Source: Actinomycetota bacterium
GTDB lineage: Bacteria; Actinomycetota; Aquicultoria; Aquicultorales; JAMCWL01
NCBI GenBank assembly: GCA_023481285.1
Contig: JAMCWL010000081.1
Coordinates: 8,342 to 44,845 of the forward strand
Length of the DNA: 36,504 bases
Direction: 5' to 3'
Shown here: positions 1 through 8,024 of the stretch, in pieces
Position numbering within the stretch: the first letter of the stretch is position 1
Layout of the letters: every line of letters starts with the position of its first letter
The notes under the pieces: model-generated
Databases searched by the model: none
What the model was told of the DNA's origin: nothing
Seen by the model: only the letters and a program-made list of their open reading frames with translations
Program-made: the position numbers and the translations under genes

Positions 1-1135
1 GGTCAATCTCCTGCTTACCCAGGCCGTTCGCGATCGAGCAAACGACGTTCACATCGAACCGCAGGAGAAGGATGTCAAAATACGCTTTCGCATAGATGGC
101 GTCCTTCACGAGATCATGAGGTCCCCGAAGAAAATCCAACCCGGCATGACCTCTCGCGTCAAGATAATGGCGAACATGGATATCGCGCAACGACGTACTC
201 CGCAGGACGGGCGGTTCGGGCTGACCGTCGACGGTAAAGCGATCGACTTCCGCGTGGCGACCATCCCGACGATTCACGGTGAGAAGATCGTCCTCCGCCT
301 TCTCCAGCGGGAGAGCGTCATGTTGAACCTCGACGACCTGGGTTTCGCCGCCGGCACCCTTGAATTCTTCAAGAGCTCTCTGTCCAGGCCTTACGGTGCG
401 ATCCTGGTCACCGGACCGACCGGCTCCGGCAAGACGACCACCCTTTACGCCGCTCTCAACATTCTCAACTCGATCGAGCGGAACGTCATTACCGTCGAGG
501 ATCCGGTCGAGTACCGCCTGGCCAGTTTGAGCCAGGTTCAAGTGAACACGAGGACCGGTCTCACGTTTGCGGCGGCCCTACGCTCAATCCTCCGCCATGA
601 CCCCGACATTGTAATGATCGGTGAGATAAGGGATGGCGAGACCGCTCTCATAGCAATCGAGTCGGCTCTGACCGGGCATTTGGTGCTTACGACGCTTCAC
701 ACGAACGACGCGCCAAGCGCGATTACGAGGATAACCGAGATGGGCGTCGAGCCGTTCCTCATATCATCGGCGGTCGATTGTATCGTAGGGCAGAGATTGG
801 CAAGGAGGCTCTGCGTTCACTGTCGGCAACCGCACGAACCCGATCCGGATGTTGTCGCCGAGGCCAACCTTCCCACACTTGACCTGCCGGAGAAGTTTTA
901 TCGGGCCAAGGGGTGCAAGATGTGCGGTGAGACGGGATACCGGGGGCGCGTGGGCCTATACGAGGTGCTCCTGATGAACGAAGAGATAGAGCGGTTGACC
1001 GTAGAGCGAGCAAGCTCAGAAGATATTTACCGGGCGGCTACCAAAGCAGGCATGAGATCTCTCAAGCTGGACGGCTTCGAGAAGGTCAAGCAGGGGATAA
1101 CCTCTTTAGAGGAACTTATGAGGGTGACGATTTAG
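1..1135 (+). CDS. pilB: Type IV pilus extension ATPase PilB/GspE family, first paralogue (5' end outside window)
   Basis: The reading frame is open from base 2, so the N-terminus is cut by the window edge; 377 residues are visible. This is a secretion-type hexameric ATPase that powers pilus extension at the inner face of the membrane. Visible motifs are the Walker A GPTGSGKTT (visible residues 138-146), the Asp box ITVEDPVEYRL, the Walker B region MIGEIRDGET, the His box TLHTNDAPS, and a C4 zinc motif (CVHC then CKMC) near the C-terminus. It ends two bases before the start of a very similar ATPase, so the two are co-transcribed tandem paralogues. It could also be called GspE or MshE; the pilus context favours PilB. 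Internal ATGs near base 116 are not the true start because homologous sequence (VHIEPQEKDVKIRFRIDG) continues upstream. Confidence 0.93.
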   Translation, partial: VNLLLTQAVRDRANDVHIEPQEKDVKIRFRIDGVLHEIMRSPKKIQPGMTSRVKIMANMDIAQRRTPQDGRFGLTVDGKAIDFRVATIPTIHGEKIVLRLLQRESVMLNLDDLGFAAGTLEFFKSSLSRPYGAILVTGPTGSGKTTTLYAALNILNSIERNVITVEDPVEYRLASLSQVQVNTRTGLTFAAALRSILRHDPDIVMIGEIRDGETALIAIESALTGHLVLTTLHTNDAPSAITRITEMGVEPFLISSAVDCIVGQRLARRLCVHCRQPHEPDPDVVAEANLPTLDLPEKFYRAKGCKMCGETGYRGRVGLYEVLLMNEEIERLTVERASSEDIYRAATKAGMRSLKLDGFEKVKQGITSLEELMRVTI

Positions 1136-1137
1136 GA

Positions 1138-2808
1138 ATGGTATCCAGAATCGACGAGCTCTTGCAAGATCAATTGGTCGGCAAGGGTATCCTGACAAAA
1201 GACGAGATCGATAAGATTTGGGATGGACGCGAACCCGGTCAGTCCTTCGTTCAGGTGCTCATTGCCAGCGGAGCCGTTGACCGCAAGACGGTAAATGCGC
1301 TGCTGGCCCAGAAAGGGTACATCTACGTTGACCTCGCCAATTACCAGATCAACAGCGCGGCGGTCTCCATCGTACCGGAGCAAATCGCTCGCAAGTTCAT
1401 GGTCATTCCGATCGACTTTGAAGGGGAGAAGCTGGTCGTGGCCATGGCAAATCCCTCGAACGTCGTCACCGCGGACGATCTTCATATCATGACGGGATAT
1501 GCGATCAAGCCCGTCATGAGCGAAGAGTCGGAAATCGTAGAGGCCATCAACCACTACTATAAGATGTCCGAGTCGGTTCAGCAGGAGGTCGACGAGATCC
1601 TCGGGGATGATGTGGATACCGCGTCGCTCTCCAAGCTCCGAGAGGTGACCGAAGAGGCGCCCACCGTCAAGCTGGTAAACCACATCATCATGAGGGCGGT
1701 CAACGAGCGGGCCAGCGACATCCACATAGAGCCCCAGGAAAGAGATTTGAGGGTGCGCTACCGCATAGACGGCGTTCTGCACGACATCCTGCACTCTCCG
1801 AAGGCCATTCAAGCGGGCGTTATATCACGCTTTAAAATCATGTCCTCGCTCGACATCTCCGAGGCTCGAAAGCCACAGGACGGCCATTGCGATCTGAGCG
1901 TGGCCGGTCGTATGGTCGACTTCCGCGTCGCGACCCTGCCGACCGTCTTCGGAGAGAGGATCACCCTGCGCGTTCTTGAAAAAGAGAGCATCATGCTGAG
2001 GCTCGACGACCTGGGTTTCTTGCCGGAGAGCCTGGAGCGCTTCCGCAGCGCGTTCACGAAGCCTTATGGTGCGATCCTAGTCACCGGACCGACCGGTTCA
2101 GGCAAGTCGACGACCCTGTACGCGACGCTTAACGTCCTGAATCAGGAGTCGAAGAACATCGTGACCATCGAGGACCCGGTCGAGTACCGCCTACCCGGCA
2201 TAAACCAGATTCAGATCGAGGCGAGGTCCGGCCTTTCCTTCGCCAGGTGTCTCCGGTCCGTCTTAAGAACCTCCCCCGACATCATCATGGTCGGCGAGAT
2301 CAGAGATAGAGAGACCTCTCAGATAGCAATCGAGGCGGCGCTCACCGGCCACCTTGTCCTCTCGACCCTTCACACGAATGACGCACCGAGCGCCATCTCA
2401 AGGCTGACCGAGATGGGGATACCGCCTTTTCTCATCTCGTCCGCCATCTCCTGTGTCCAGGCCCAGAGGCTCGCCCGGCGGCTTTGTAAAGAGTGTAAGG
2501 AGCCATACCAACCATCGACTGCGGCGCTCGAGCGCGTCGGCTTCCCGGTCGGCGACGGCGTTCCAACTCTGTACAAGGCGAAAGGGTGTCCGAGTTGTAA
2601 TGGCACAGGTTATAAGGGTCGGGTCGGCGTCTACGAAGTGATGGTTGTTTCGGAGGAGATCAAGAACCTCTGCATCAAGCATGCCACGTCGGAAGCGATC
2701 AAGAAGATAGCCGTCGAGCAAGGAATGCTCACCCTGCGCCAGGACGGCTTCGAGAAGGTTCGCCTTGGGACGACCTCCGTTGAGGAAGTGCTCAGGGTCA
2801 TCGTGTAG
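1138..2808 (+). CDS. pilB: Type IV pilus extension ATPase PilB, second paralogue
   Basis: A 556-residue PilB/GspE ATPase of normal family length. The N-terminal part (about 1-150) resembles the MshEN/GSPII_E N-terminal domain, including a stretch ending in LIASGAVDRKTVNALLAQ; such domains bind cyclic-di-GMP in some PilB/MshE proteins, though binding here is inference. The catalytic part has Walker A GPTGSGKST (317-325), the Asp box IVTIEDPVEYRL, Walker B MVGEIRDRET, His box STLHTNDAPS and a four-cysteine zinc site (CKEC and CPSC). Its start lies 2 bp after the first pilB stop. The catalytic domains are closely alike, so this is probably a duplication. The division of labour between the copies cannot be read from sequence. 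Confidence 0.95.
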   Translation: MVSRIDELLQDQLVGKGILTKDEIDKIWDGREPGQSFVQVLIASGAVDRKTVNALLAQKGYIYVDLANYQINSAAVSIVPEQIARKFMVIPIDFEGEKLVVAMANPSNVVTADDLHIMTGYAIKPVMSEESEIVEAINHYYKMSESVQQEVDEILGDDVDTASLSKLREVTEEAPTVKLVNHIIMRAVNERASDIHIEPQERDLRVRYRIDGVLHDILHSPKAIQAGVISRFKIMSSLDISEARKPQDGHCDLSVAGRMVDFRVATLPTVFGERITLRVLEKESIMLRLDDLGFLPESLERFRSAFTKPYGAILVTGPTGSGKSTTLYATLNVLNQESKNIVTIEDPVEYRLPGINQIQIEARSGLSFARCLRSVLRTSPDIIMVGEIRDRETSQIAIEAALTGHLVLSTLHTNDAPSAISRLTEMGIPPFLISSAISCVQAQRLARRLCKECKEPYQPSTAALERVGFPVGDGVPTLYKAKGCPSCNGTGYKGRVGVYEVMVVSEEIKNLCIKHATSEAIKKIAVEQGMLTLRQDGFEKVRLGTTSVEEVLRVIV

Positions 2809-2813
2809 CGGTT

Positions 2814-2906
2814 ATCAAGAAATCTGGGGGTCTTGATTTATCGAAACCTTGGCGTAAGCGGGTCACCGCCGGTCGGCACAGTGCTTCGTGCCTAAAGGTC
2901 CGACCG
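2814..2906 (+). other. Structured segment after pilB (two inverted repeats)
   Basis: Just after the pilB stop, ATCAAGA (2814-2820) pairs with TCTTGAT (2831-2837). Further on, CGGTCGG (2870-2876) pairs with CCGACCG (2900-2906), with a small CAC/GTG hairpin inside. The first may be a weak terminator or mRNA end. I recognise no known RNA family. Confidence 0.3.
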
Positions 2907-2962
2907 TCACTAAGGTGCTCCTGCATTCCATTATCCATCGATTGTTCCATCGCTTTAAAAGA

Positions 2963-2994
2963 TTATGGGCCGCTTTCCTTAAAGCGGCCCATAA
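2963..2994 (+). terminator. Strong palindromic hairpin between pilB and pilT
   Basis: A perfect 14-bp inverted repeat (2963-2976 and 2981-2994, TTATGGGCCGCTTT on the left arm) encloses a CCTT loop. It is followed only by TTCTTG, so it is not a textbook T-run terminator, but the stem is very stable and would form in RNA from either strand. It probably ends the pilB transcript. Its right half overlaps the -35 box of the candidate sigma-28 promoter for pilT. Confidence 0.6.
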
Positions 2995-3007
2995 TTCTTG
3001 CCGATAG
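2980..3007 (+). promoter_or_regulatory. Candidate sigma-28 (FliA/SigD-type) promoter for pilT
   Basis: TAAA (2980-2983), a 16-base spacer and GCCGATAG (3000-3007). The -10 matches the sigma-28 consensus GCCGATAA at 7 of 8 positions; the spacer is one base longer than the classic 15. The pilT ribosome site lies about 25 bases downstream. It is weaker than the pilin and pilM sites, but stands at an equivalent place. Confidence 0.4.
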
Positions 3008-3041
3008 TAACCTCGAACCCGCTTCGTTTGGAGGTATAAGA

Positions 3042-4106
3042 GTGCCCGAAATAAACGAAATTTTGATGGAAGTTCTTGAAAGGGAGGCATCGGATCTCCA
3101 TCTTACCGTTGGAATACCTCCGACGGTGAGAATCAACGGCGTGCTCGCACCCCTTGACCATCCCAAGCTGATGCCGAATGATACGAAGGAATTGGTTTAC
3201 AGCATTCTCTCTCAGGACCAGCGGGAGCAGCTCGAACGAAACTGGGAGTATGACTTCAGCTATTCGCTTCTGGGCAAGGCCCGCTTTCGTGTGAACGCCT
3301 ACTACCAGAGGAACAGCGTCGGGGCGGCATTCCGGGTCATCCCGTTTGAGATCAAGAAATTGCACGAGCTCGGCTTGCCGAGGGCTCTGGAGATAATGGT
3401 CAAAAAGCCCCGGGGATTCATTCTCGTGACCGGTCCCACCGGTTCAGGCAAGTCGACGACGCTGGCAAGCCTCGTTGATTTGATCAACGAGACGCACGCG
3501 CTTCATATCATAACGATCGAAGATCCGATAGAATATCTACATGCCCACAAACGGTCGATTGTCAACCAGCGTGAAGTCGGGGCGGACACCAAGTCGTTTT
3601 CGAATGCTTTGAAATACGTCTTGCGGCAGGATCCGGACGTCATACTCATAGGCGAGATGCGCGATCTGGAAACGATTTCTGCGGCTCTGACGGCGGCCGA
3701 GACCGGTCACTTGGTCTTCGCGACCCTTCATACGCAGGATGCTCCACAGACGGTCGATCGAATCATCGACGTCTTCCCGGCCCACCAGCAGCAGCAGATC
3801 AGGATGCAGTTGTCCGGTGCGCTTCAAGGGATCGTTTCGCAGCAGCTCTTGCCGACCCGGGACAATATGGGTCGGGTCGTCGCCTGCGAGGTGCTGGTGC
3901 CGACGCCGGGCGTTCGAAACATGATTCGGGAAGCGAAAACTCATCAGATATATAATGCTATGCAGACGGGTGAGAAGTATGGTATGCAGACGATGGATCA
4001 ATCGTTGGCCGATCTTTACCGCCGGGGACTGATCAGCTTCGACACGGCCGTCGCGAAGGCGATCGACCCCAACGACCTCAAGCAGATGCTTGGTCGACCT
4101 GCGTAA
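3042..4106 (+). CDS. pilT: Type IV pilus retraction ATPase PilT
   Basis: A 354-residue PilT, the hexameric ATPase that depolymerises pili and drives twitching and DNA uptake. It has the PilT-type N-terminal domain (SDLHLTVG at about 17-24), Walker A GPTGSGKST (131-139), Asp box ITIEDPIEYLH, Walker B LIGEMRDLET, His box ATLHTQDAPQ and the PilT signature region VRNMIREAKTHQIYNAMQTG (from 291), which corresponds to the AIRNLIRE retraction motif. It lacks the C4 zinc motif of PilB, as expected. The GTG start is chosen because GGAGG lies 7 bases upstream (3030-3034). A hairpin and a candidate sigma-28 promoter separate it from pilB, so it may be expressed independently; pilC follows 40 bp later. 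Confidence 0.96.
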   Translation: MPEINEILMEVLEREASDLHLTVGIPPTVRINGVLAPLDHPKLMPNDTKELVYSILSQDQREQLERNWEYDFSYSLLGKARFRVNAYYQRNSVGAAFRVIPFEIKKLHELGLPRALEIMVKKPRGFILVTGPTGSGKSTTLASLVDLINETHALHIITIEDPIEYLHAHKRSIVNQREVGADTKSFSNALKYVLRQDPDVILIGEMRDLETISAALTAAETGHLVFATLHTQDAPQTVDRIIDVFPAHQQQQIRMQLSGALQGIVSQQLLPTRDNMGRVVACEVLVPTPGVRNMIREAKTHQIYNAMQTGEKYGMQTMDQSLADLYRRGLISFDTAVAKAIDPNDLKQMLGRPA

Positions 4107-4146
4107 AAGGCGCGTGAATTCAGGCCCGATGCTTTTGGGGTGAACA

Positions 4147-5361
4147 ATGGCAAGCAGTTTCGTCTATAAGGTGAGGGACAAGCAGGGCAAGTTGATATCC
4201 GGCTCCCTCGAGGGAGATTCGATGACCGCCGTCGTGACCAAGCTCCGTCAGATGGGCTACGTCGTCGTCGACGTCAGTGAGAAGAGCCTTACCTCAAAAG
4301 AACTGACCATCCCGGGTTTATCGAATCGGATAAAATCGAAAGATCTCACGATTTTCAGCCGGCAGTTCGCAACTATGATCAACGCCGGCCTTTCGCTCAC
4401 CAAATCCCTGGCCATACTAGCCGAGCAGACGGAGAGCAAGGCGCTTCGGAAGATCGTCGGGGAGATTCTCCAGGATGTGGAGAAAGGACGGGCGCTTTCA
4501 GAGGCGCTGATCAAAAATGCGCGCGTCTTCCCGTCGATCTTCATCAACATGGTCAAGGCCGGGGAGGCCGGAGGCGTTCTCGACGAGGTCCTGTTGAGGG
4601 TCGCCGATCACTTTGAGAGCGAGGCGGCCATCAAATCCAAGATCAAATCGGCGATGGCCTACCCTACGGTCATGTTCGGGATGTCGATGCTCATAACTTT
4701 CGTTCTCATCACCTTCATCGTACCGATTTTCGCTAAGATGTTCACCGAGATGGGCGGTTCGCTACCAGCGCCAACGGCGTTCCTCTTGGCCCTCAGCGCT
4801 TTCATGCAGAGATTCTGGTGGCTCATGTTCATCTTAGGCATAGGCGCGTACCTGGCGTTCCGGTCGTACAAGAGGACGGAAAAGGGCCGGACGAACGTGG
4901 ACAACATCAAATTGAAGCTCCCCATCTTTGGGAAGCTGACCCAGAAGATGTCGATCGGGCGCTTCAGCCGGACGCTGGGCACCCTTCTCACCAGCGGTGT
5001 TCCGATTCTCCAGGCGCTTGATATTGTGGCCGACAGCGCCGGGAACGCCATCGTCGCCAGGGCGGTAAAGGCGACGAGGGCCAGCATCAAAGAGGGCGAG
5101 ACGATCGCCAAGCCGCTCACGGGCGAGAAGGTCTTCCCGCCGATGGTCGTCCAGATGATAGCGGTTGGCGAGGAGACGGGCGCTCTCGACACGATGCTCT
5201 CGAAGATCGCCGATTTCTATGACGCGGAGGTCACGACGACCGTCGAAACGCTCACCTCGGTCCTCGAGCCCGTCCTGATCGTCTCGATGGGTCTCATAAT
5301 CGGTGGCGTCCTCATCTCGCTTTACATGCCGATGTTCAGCATTATTTCGCTAATTAAGTAA
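4147..5361 (+). CDS. pilC: Type IV pilus inner-membrane platform protein PilC
   Basis: A 404-residue PilC/GspF protein, the polytopic platform on which PilB and PilT act. It shows the two tandem T2SSF domains with the family's repeated pattern: FSRQFATMINAGLSLTKSLA near residue 75 and FSRTLGTLLTSGVPILQALD near residue 275. Each is followed by a KAGEAGG or AVGEETGAL segment. Membrane segments lie near 171-195, 222-240 and at the C-terminus (about 374-398). The ATG is preceded by GGGGTGA. The last 12 bases overlap the 3' end of the convergent STT3-like gene. Confidence 0.96.
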   Translation: MASSFVYKVRDKQGKLISGSLEGDSMTAVVTKLRQMGYVVVDVSEKSLTSKELTIPGLSNRIKSKDLTIFSRQFATMINAGLSLTKSLAILAEQTESKALRKIVGEILQDVEKGRALSEALIKNARVFPSIFINMVKAGEAGGVLDEVLLRVADHFESEAAIKSKIKSAMAYPTVMFGMSMLITFVLITFIVPIFAKMFTEMGGSLPAPTAFLLALSAFMQRFWWLMFILGIGAYLAFRSYKRTEKGRTNVDNIKLKLPIFGKLTQKMSIGRFSRTLGTLLTSGVPILQALDIVADSAGNAIVARAVKATRASIKEGETIAKPLTGEKVFPPMVVQMIAVGEETGALDTMLSKIADFYDAEVTTTVETLTSVLEPVLIVSMGLIIGGVLISLYMPMFSIISLIK

Positions 5362-7695
5362 GGGAGCTTCCAACACTATCGACTTGCCCTGTGAGACGTC
5401 GCTTTCCGCTATATCGACGGGATAGGTCTTGCCGGCTATCGACACCTTGAAGGTGTCCGCTTTGACCGGATAGCGGCCGCTTTTCGTGGCATAGGGTAGA
5501 AAGATTTCGAACCTCCCGTCAGCCCCGGCTTTTCTCGTTAACTTCCAGTCGACCGCTTTAGCGCCCTTCGGCCTTATCTTGGTACTTATTGCAGCCACGG
5601 TACCGGGAGCCGCCTTAACGCTGAGCCGTGCTCCTTCAACCAGCTCGAAAAGCATAGTGGCGTACTCGGAGTCTCCACCTGTCACATTGATCAGGCGAAA
5701 GCGTTGGAGGGGCTCGGCCCCTTCCTTCTCGTTGCCCGCGCCCCAAAAGCGGTGCATGCGGACGTTGGTAAGTTGCATGTAGTCACGCCGGGTGATGTCC
5801 TGTTTAGTCGCCAGGTGAGCTCTCTTGTATGGATCCGGCCCGGATTCCCCGATCTCCTCGACCTTGCCCGTCCATGGGCTAAGCTCGTCCTGGAGTATTA
5901 TATAGCGTAGGCGAAGTTCCTTCATGAGCTTGACCGCCTCGGCTTCGGTTCTCGACTGGAAAATCCGGTTCGAAGCGATGATCCCGTCGATTCCCGTCTC
6001 GTGGTTCCCGGTCGTCAGAGTTGGTCGCTCCGCAATGAGCTCGACCAATTCACCATAGCTCCACTCGGCGACAATGCCGTATTCAGGCGAGCGGTTTGGC
6101 TCATAGTAATTGCTCACCTTCGGGGTGTTTTCCCTGATCCATTCGAGCATCTTAACGCGGTTGACGTCTACCATGTATCCGGACGCTGACATCCAGAAGA
6201 TAAGGTAACTGGAGAAGGCGATTGTTGCGACAAGCCATGCAGTGGTGGTCGCCGGTCGCTCCAGTCGCTCTCCGCCAATAGCTCCGACAATCTTCCCTAC
6301 CGACTCGGAGAGCTTGGCGATGAGGAGGGCGAAAGAGAGGACGATGACCGGAGTGAAAAGAAATACATAGTATCGGACCATGAGGGCATAGAACCCTGCG
6401 ATTATGAACCAGATGAAAAAAAGCAGTCTCCCAAAGCCCAGCCGGCGGCTGACGATCGCCTCGCGAGCACCGACAATTAATCCGAGAGGGAGAAGATATA
6501 CGAGCGCCGAGAGGGAGACGAAGACGTTTTGCGGTCCGTCGGCAAAGAGAGGCTTAAGTTGCTGGGTAACTCTCCCCAATGGATAGTAGGCAATGCTTCT
6601 GTAGAAGCCTCGAACGATCTGTTCGCCGAGACCGGGGAGGAAGAGAGGGATCGCAGCTATGACGAGATAGAGGCCGAATAAAGCCGCTACTCGTATTATC
6701 TGACGATTAACCAGAGAGGCATCAATAGCACGGGATAGGACGAGTATGCCCGCCAGGCCGATAAGTAGGACCGGCTGGAAAAGGGAGAGCCCCGAAAAAG
6801 AGAGGCGATTCTCAAACCAGGGCGTGGCCAAGTAGAGCATGAGCATCGAAAGACCCGACGAAGCCATAGTCAGCCCGCCTATCCGGGAGACATGCCGCCT
6901 CTCGTCTTCCGCCAGGACGAGAAGGCCGATCATGAAGGCGACTCCAAGAATGGCGATGACCAGTATTGCGCTTAAGGATATGAGCAGCGTGAAGGTGACT
7001 GTTAATCCCGCAAGCACGGCTAGCGCTCCGGCTCTCCGGCTCTCGCCACTCGAGTAGTAATGGTGCGAGCCGACGAGGAGTGCGATGGTCGACATGTAAA
7101 GAAGAATATCCGCGAGGTGATGATCGACCATCCCGAGCGACGAGACGGCACTTGCCACCGGGAGATAGAGGCTGACGAAAACCGCCGCATGTCCAGCTCG
7201 CCTGCCAAATAAACGATTTCCGGCATAGTAGGCAGGGAAAACGAAAAAGAGGCCGAGGATCAAGGGGAAAAGGGCGGCGGCCGATGGGATTGACATGTTC
7301 GTTGCGCGATTAACCGCCAGGGCAAAGCTCGCCTCGATGAAGGCCCATATCGGCGGGAGCTGCTGCTTCATTCCCCAGGGAAAGTTGGCGAACGAATCGA
7401 ACATCGGCAGGCTCGGGTATTTGCGCGAGATCAGATCGATCAAGCGGAAAAAGCGAGCGGCATCGGAGTCCAAAACATTTGTGTGGGGGTTGCCGAGGGC
7501 GCCGGGGATGAAGAAGGTCCTCACGTAGACGGCGTAAACCAGGGCTAATGTGTATCCGGCCTTAACCACAACGCCTTTAATACGGTCAAGGCGGATGACG
7601 GGCCTCTCCTCGACCGGTCTCTCTTGAGCGTCTATTGCCATAATCTGAGGCACCCGTTTGGTTTCATTGTCGGGCTTAGCATATATCATTGGCAC
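5350..7695 (-). CDS. STT3/PglB/AglB-family oligosaccharyltransferase-like membrane protein
   Basis: A 781-residue GT-C protein with about a dozen hydrophobic segments (about 45-470, plus one at 485-503) and a soluble C-terminal domain, the layout of STT3/AglB oligosaccharyltransferases that move a lipid-linked glycan to Asn of secreted proteins. Visible motifs: DSD (76-78), corresponding to the first DxD-type motif; SLGMVDHH (about 186-193), like the archaeal AglB second acidic motif; and EWSYG (544-548), a variant of the WWDYG acceptor motif followed by the family-like stretch ELVELIAERPT. The usual luminal SVSE/TIXE glutamate may be Gln (VTQQ, 376-379). The end looks like a beta-sandwich. 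The GTG start at 7695 is uncertain; ATG at 7689 or the ATG of MAIDAQERP are alternatives. It is convergent with pilC and divergent from the pilin, which suggests pilin or surface-protein glycosylation (inference). Confidence 0.78.
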   Translation of the reverse strand: MPMIYAKPDNETKRVPQIMAIDAQERPVEERPVIRLDRIKGVVVKAGYTLALVYAVYVRTFFIPGALGNPHTNVLDSDAARFFRLIDLISRKYPSLPMFDSFANFPWGMKQQLPPIWAFIEASFALAVNRATNMSIPSAAALFPLILGLFFVFPAYYAGNRLFGRRAGHAAVFVSLYLPVASAVSSLGMVDHHLADILLYMSTIALLVGSHHYYSSGESRRAGALAVLAGLTVTFTLLISLSAILVIAILGVAFMIGLLVLAEDERRHVSRIGGLTMASSGLSMLMLYLATPWFENRLSFSGLSLFQPVLLIGLAGILVLSRAIDASLVNRQIIRVAALFGLYLVIAAIPLFLPGLGEQIVRGFYRSIAYYPLGRVTQQLKPLFADGPQNVFVSLSALVYLLPLGLIVGAREAIVSRRLGFGRLLFFIWFIIAGFYALMVRYYVFLFTPVIVLSFALLIAKLSESVGKIVGAIGGERLERPATTTAWLVATIAFSSYLIFWMSASGYMVDVNRVKMLEWIRENTPKVSNYYEPNRSPEYGIVAEWSYGELVELIAERPTLTTGNHETGIDGIIASNRIFQSRTEAEAVKLMKELRLRYIILQDELSPWTGKVEEIGESGPDPYKRAHLATKQDITRRDYMQLTNVRMHRFWGAGNEKEGAEPLQRFRLINVTGGDSEYATMLFELVEGARLSVKAAPGTVAAISTKIRPKGAKAVDWKLTRKAGADGRFEIFLPYATKSGRYPVKADTFKVSIAGKTYPVDIAESDVSQGKSIVLEAPLLN

Positions 7696-7786
7696 AGACC
7701 AGGCAAGGAGCCGGTTATCGTGTTGACTTTCCGGCGCTACTAATTCGTGTGCATATCTACTTGCCGGAAAAAAGTTTTCGAGCCGC

Positions 7787-7813
7787 TAAAGGTTTGTCTG
7801 GTGTTGCCGATAA
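7787..7813 (+). promoter_or_regulatory. Sigma-28-type promoter for the major pilin
   Basis: TAAAGGTT, 11 bases, GCCGATAA. This matches the FliA consensus TAAAGTTT-N11-GCCGATAA at 15 of 16 positions with exact spacing. The predicted transcript start near 7820 lies just upstream of the c-di-GMP riboswitch (7839). No competing sigma-70 site is obvious. Confidence 0.75.
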
Positions 7814-7838
7814 TAACGCTAGCGAATGCAGGTCCGCA

Positions 7839-7931
7839 CCTTGTCAGGTCACGAAAGGGCAAACCCGTCGCAAGACGGGGACGCAAAGCCACGGAGCTCA
7901 ACGAGCTGGCCGGGTTGCCGAAGTAACAAGG
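7839..7931 (+). ncRNA. Class I cyclic-di-GMP (GEMM) riboswitch in the pilin leader
   Basis: The sequence reads GGTCACGAAAGGGCAAACC then, after a GCAA-capped hairpin (CCCGTC/GACGGG), the conserved GGACGCAAAGCC, then a second hairpin (GAGCTC/GAGCTG region) closing with GCCGGGTTGCCGAAG. The order of conserved blocks, the GNRA loop and the closing stem CCTTGT (7839-7844) with ACAAGG (7926-7931) are those of GEMM/c-di-GMP-I aptamers such as Vc2 of Vibrio cholerae. The run GGG before CAAACC keeps the G typical of c-di-GMP binding rather than the A common in cGAMP-responsive variants. It lies in the 5' leader of the pilin gene, so pilin output should respond to c-di-GMP; whether ON or OFF cannot be told. 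Confidence 0.93.
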
Positions 7932-7946
7932 CAAGAGCCAATCACC

Positions 7947-7972
7947 CAAGTCCGTGGGAGCCCGCGGACTTG
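7947..7972 (+). terminator. Hairpin downstream of the aptamer, candidate expression platform
   Basis: CAAGTCCGTGG (7947-7957) pairs with CCGCGGACTTG (7962-7972) with one G-U wobble and a four-base loop, followed by CTTTGCG. It sits between the aptamer and the pilin ribosome site, where a riboswitch-controlled terminator is expected. The T-run is only three bases, so intrinsic termination is not certain. Confidence 0.5.
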
Positions 7973-8024
7973 CTTTGCGAAAAGAACGAAAGTTTCGGAG
8001 TCTAATGAAGGGGAGGTGAAAAAG

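Noticed and set aside
2838-2962. A second GEMM or other known riboswitch before pilT
   Set aside because: No GGGCAAACC or GACGCAAAGCC blocks are present; only unassigned stems.
7857-7870. Aptamer as cGAMP-responsive GEMM-Ib variant
   Set aside because: The GGG before CAAACC keeps the G associated with c-di-GMP; the A typical of many cGAMP variants is not seen. Not excluded biochemically.
7689-8024. Long N-terminal extension of the pilin frame (240-residue version)
   Set aside because: It would translate through the sigma-28 promoter and the c-di-GMP aptamer. The ATG at 8025 has a GGGGAGG site and gives a normal prepilin leader.
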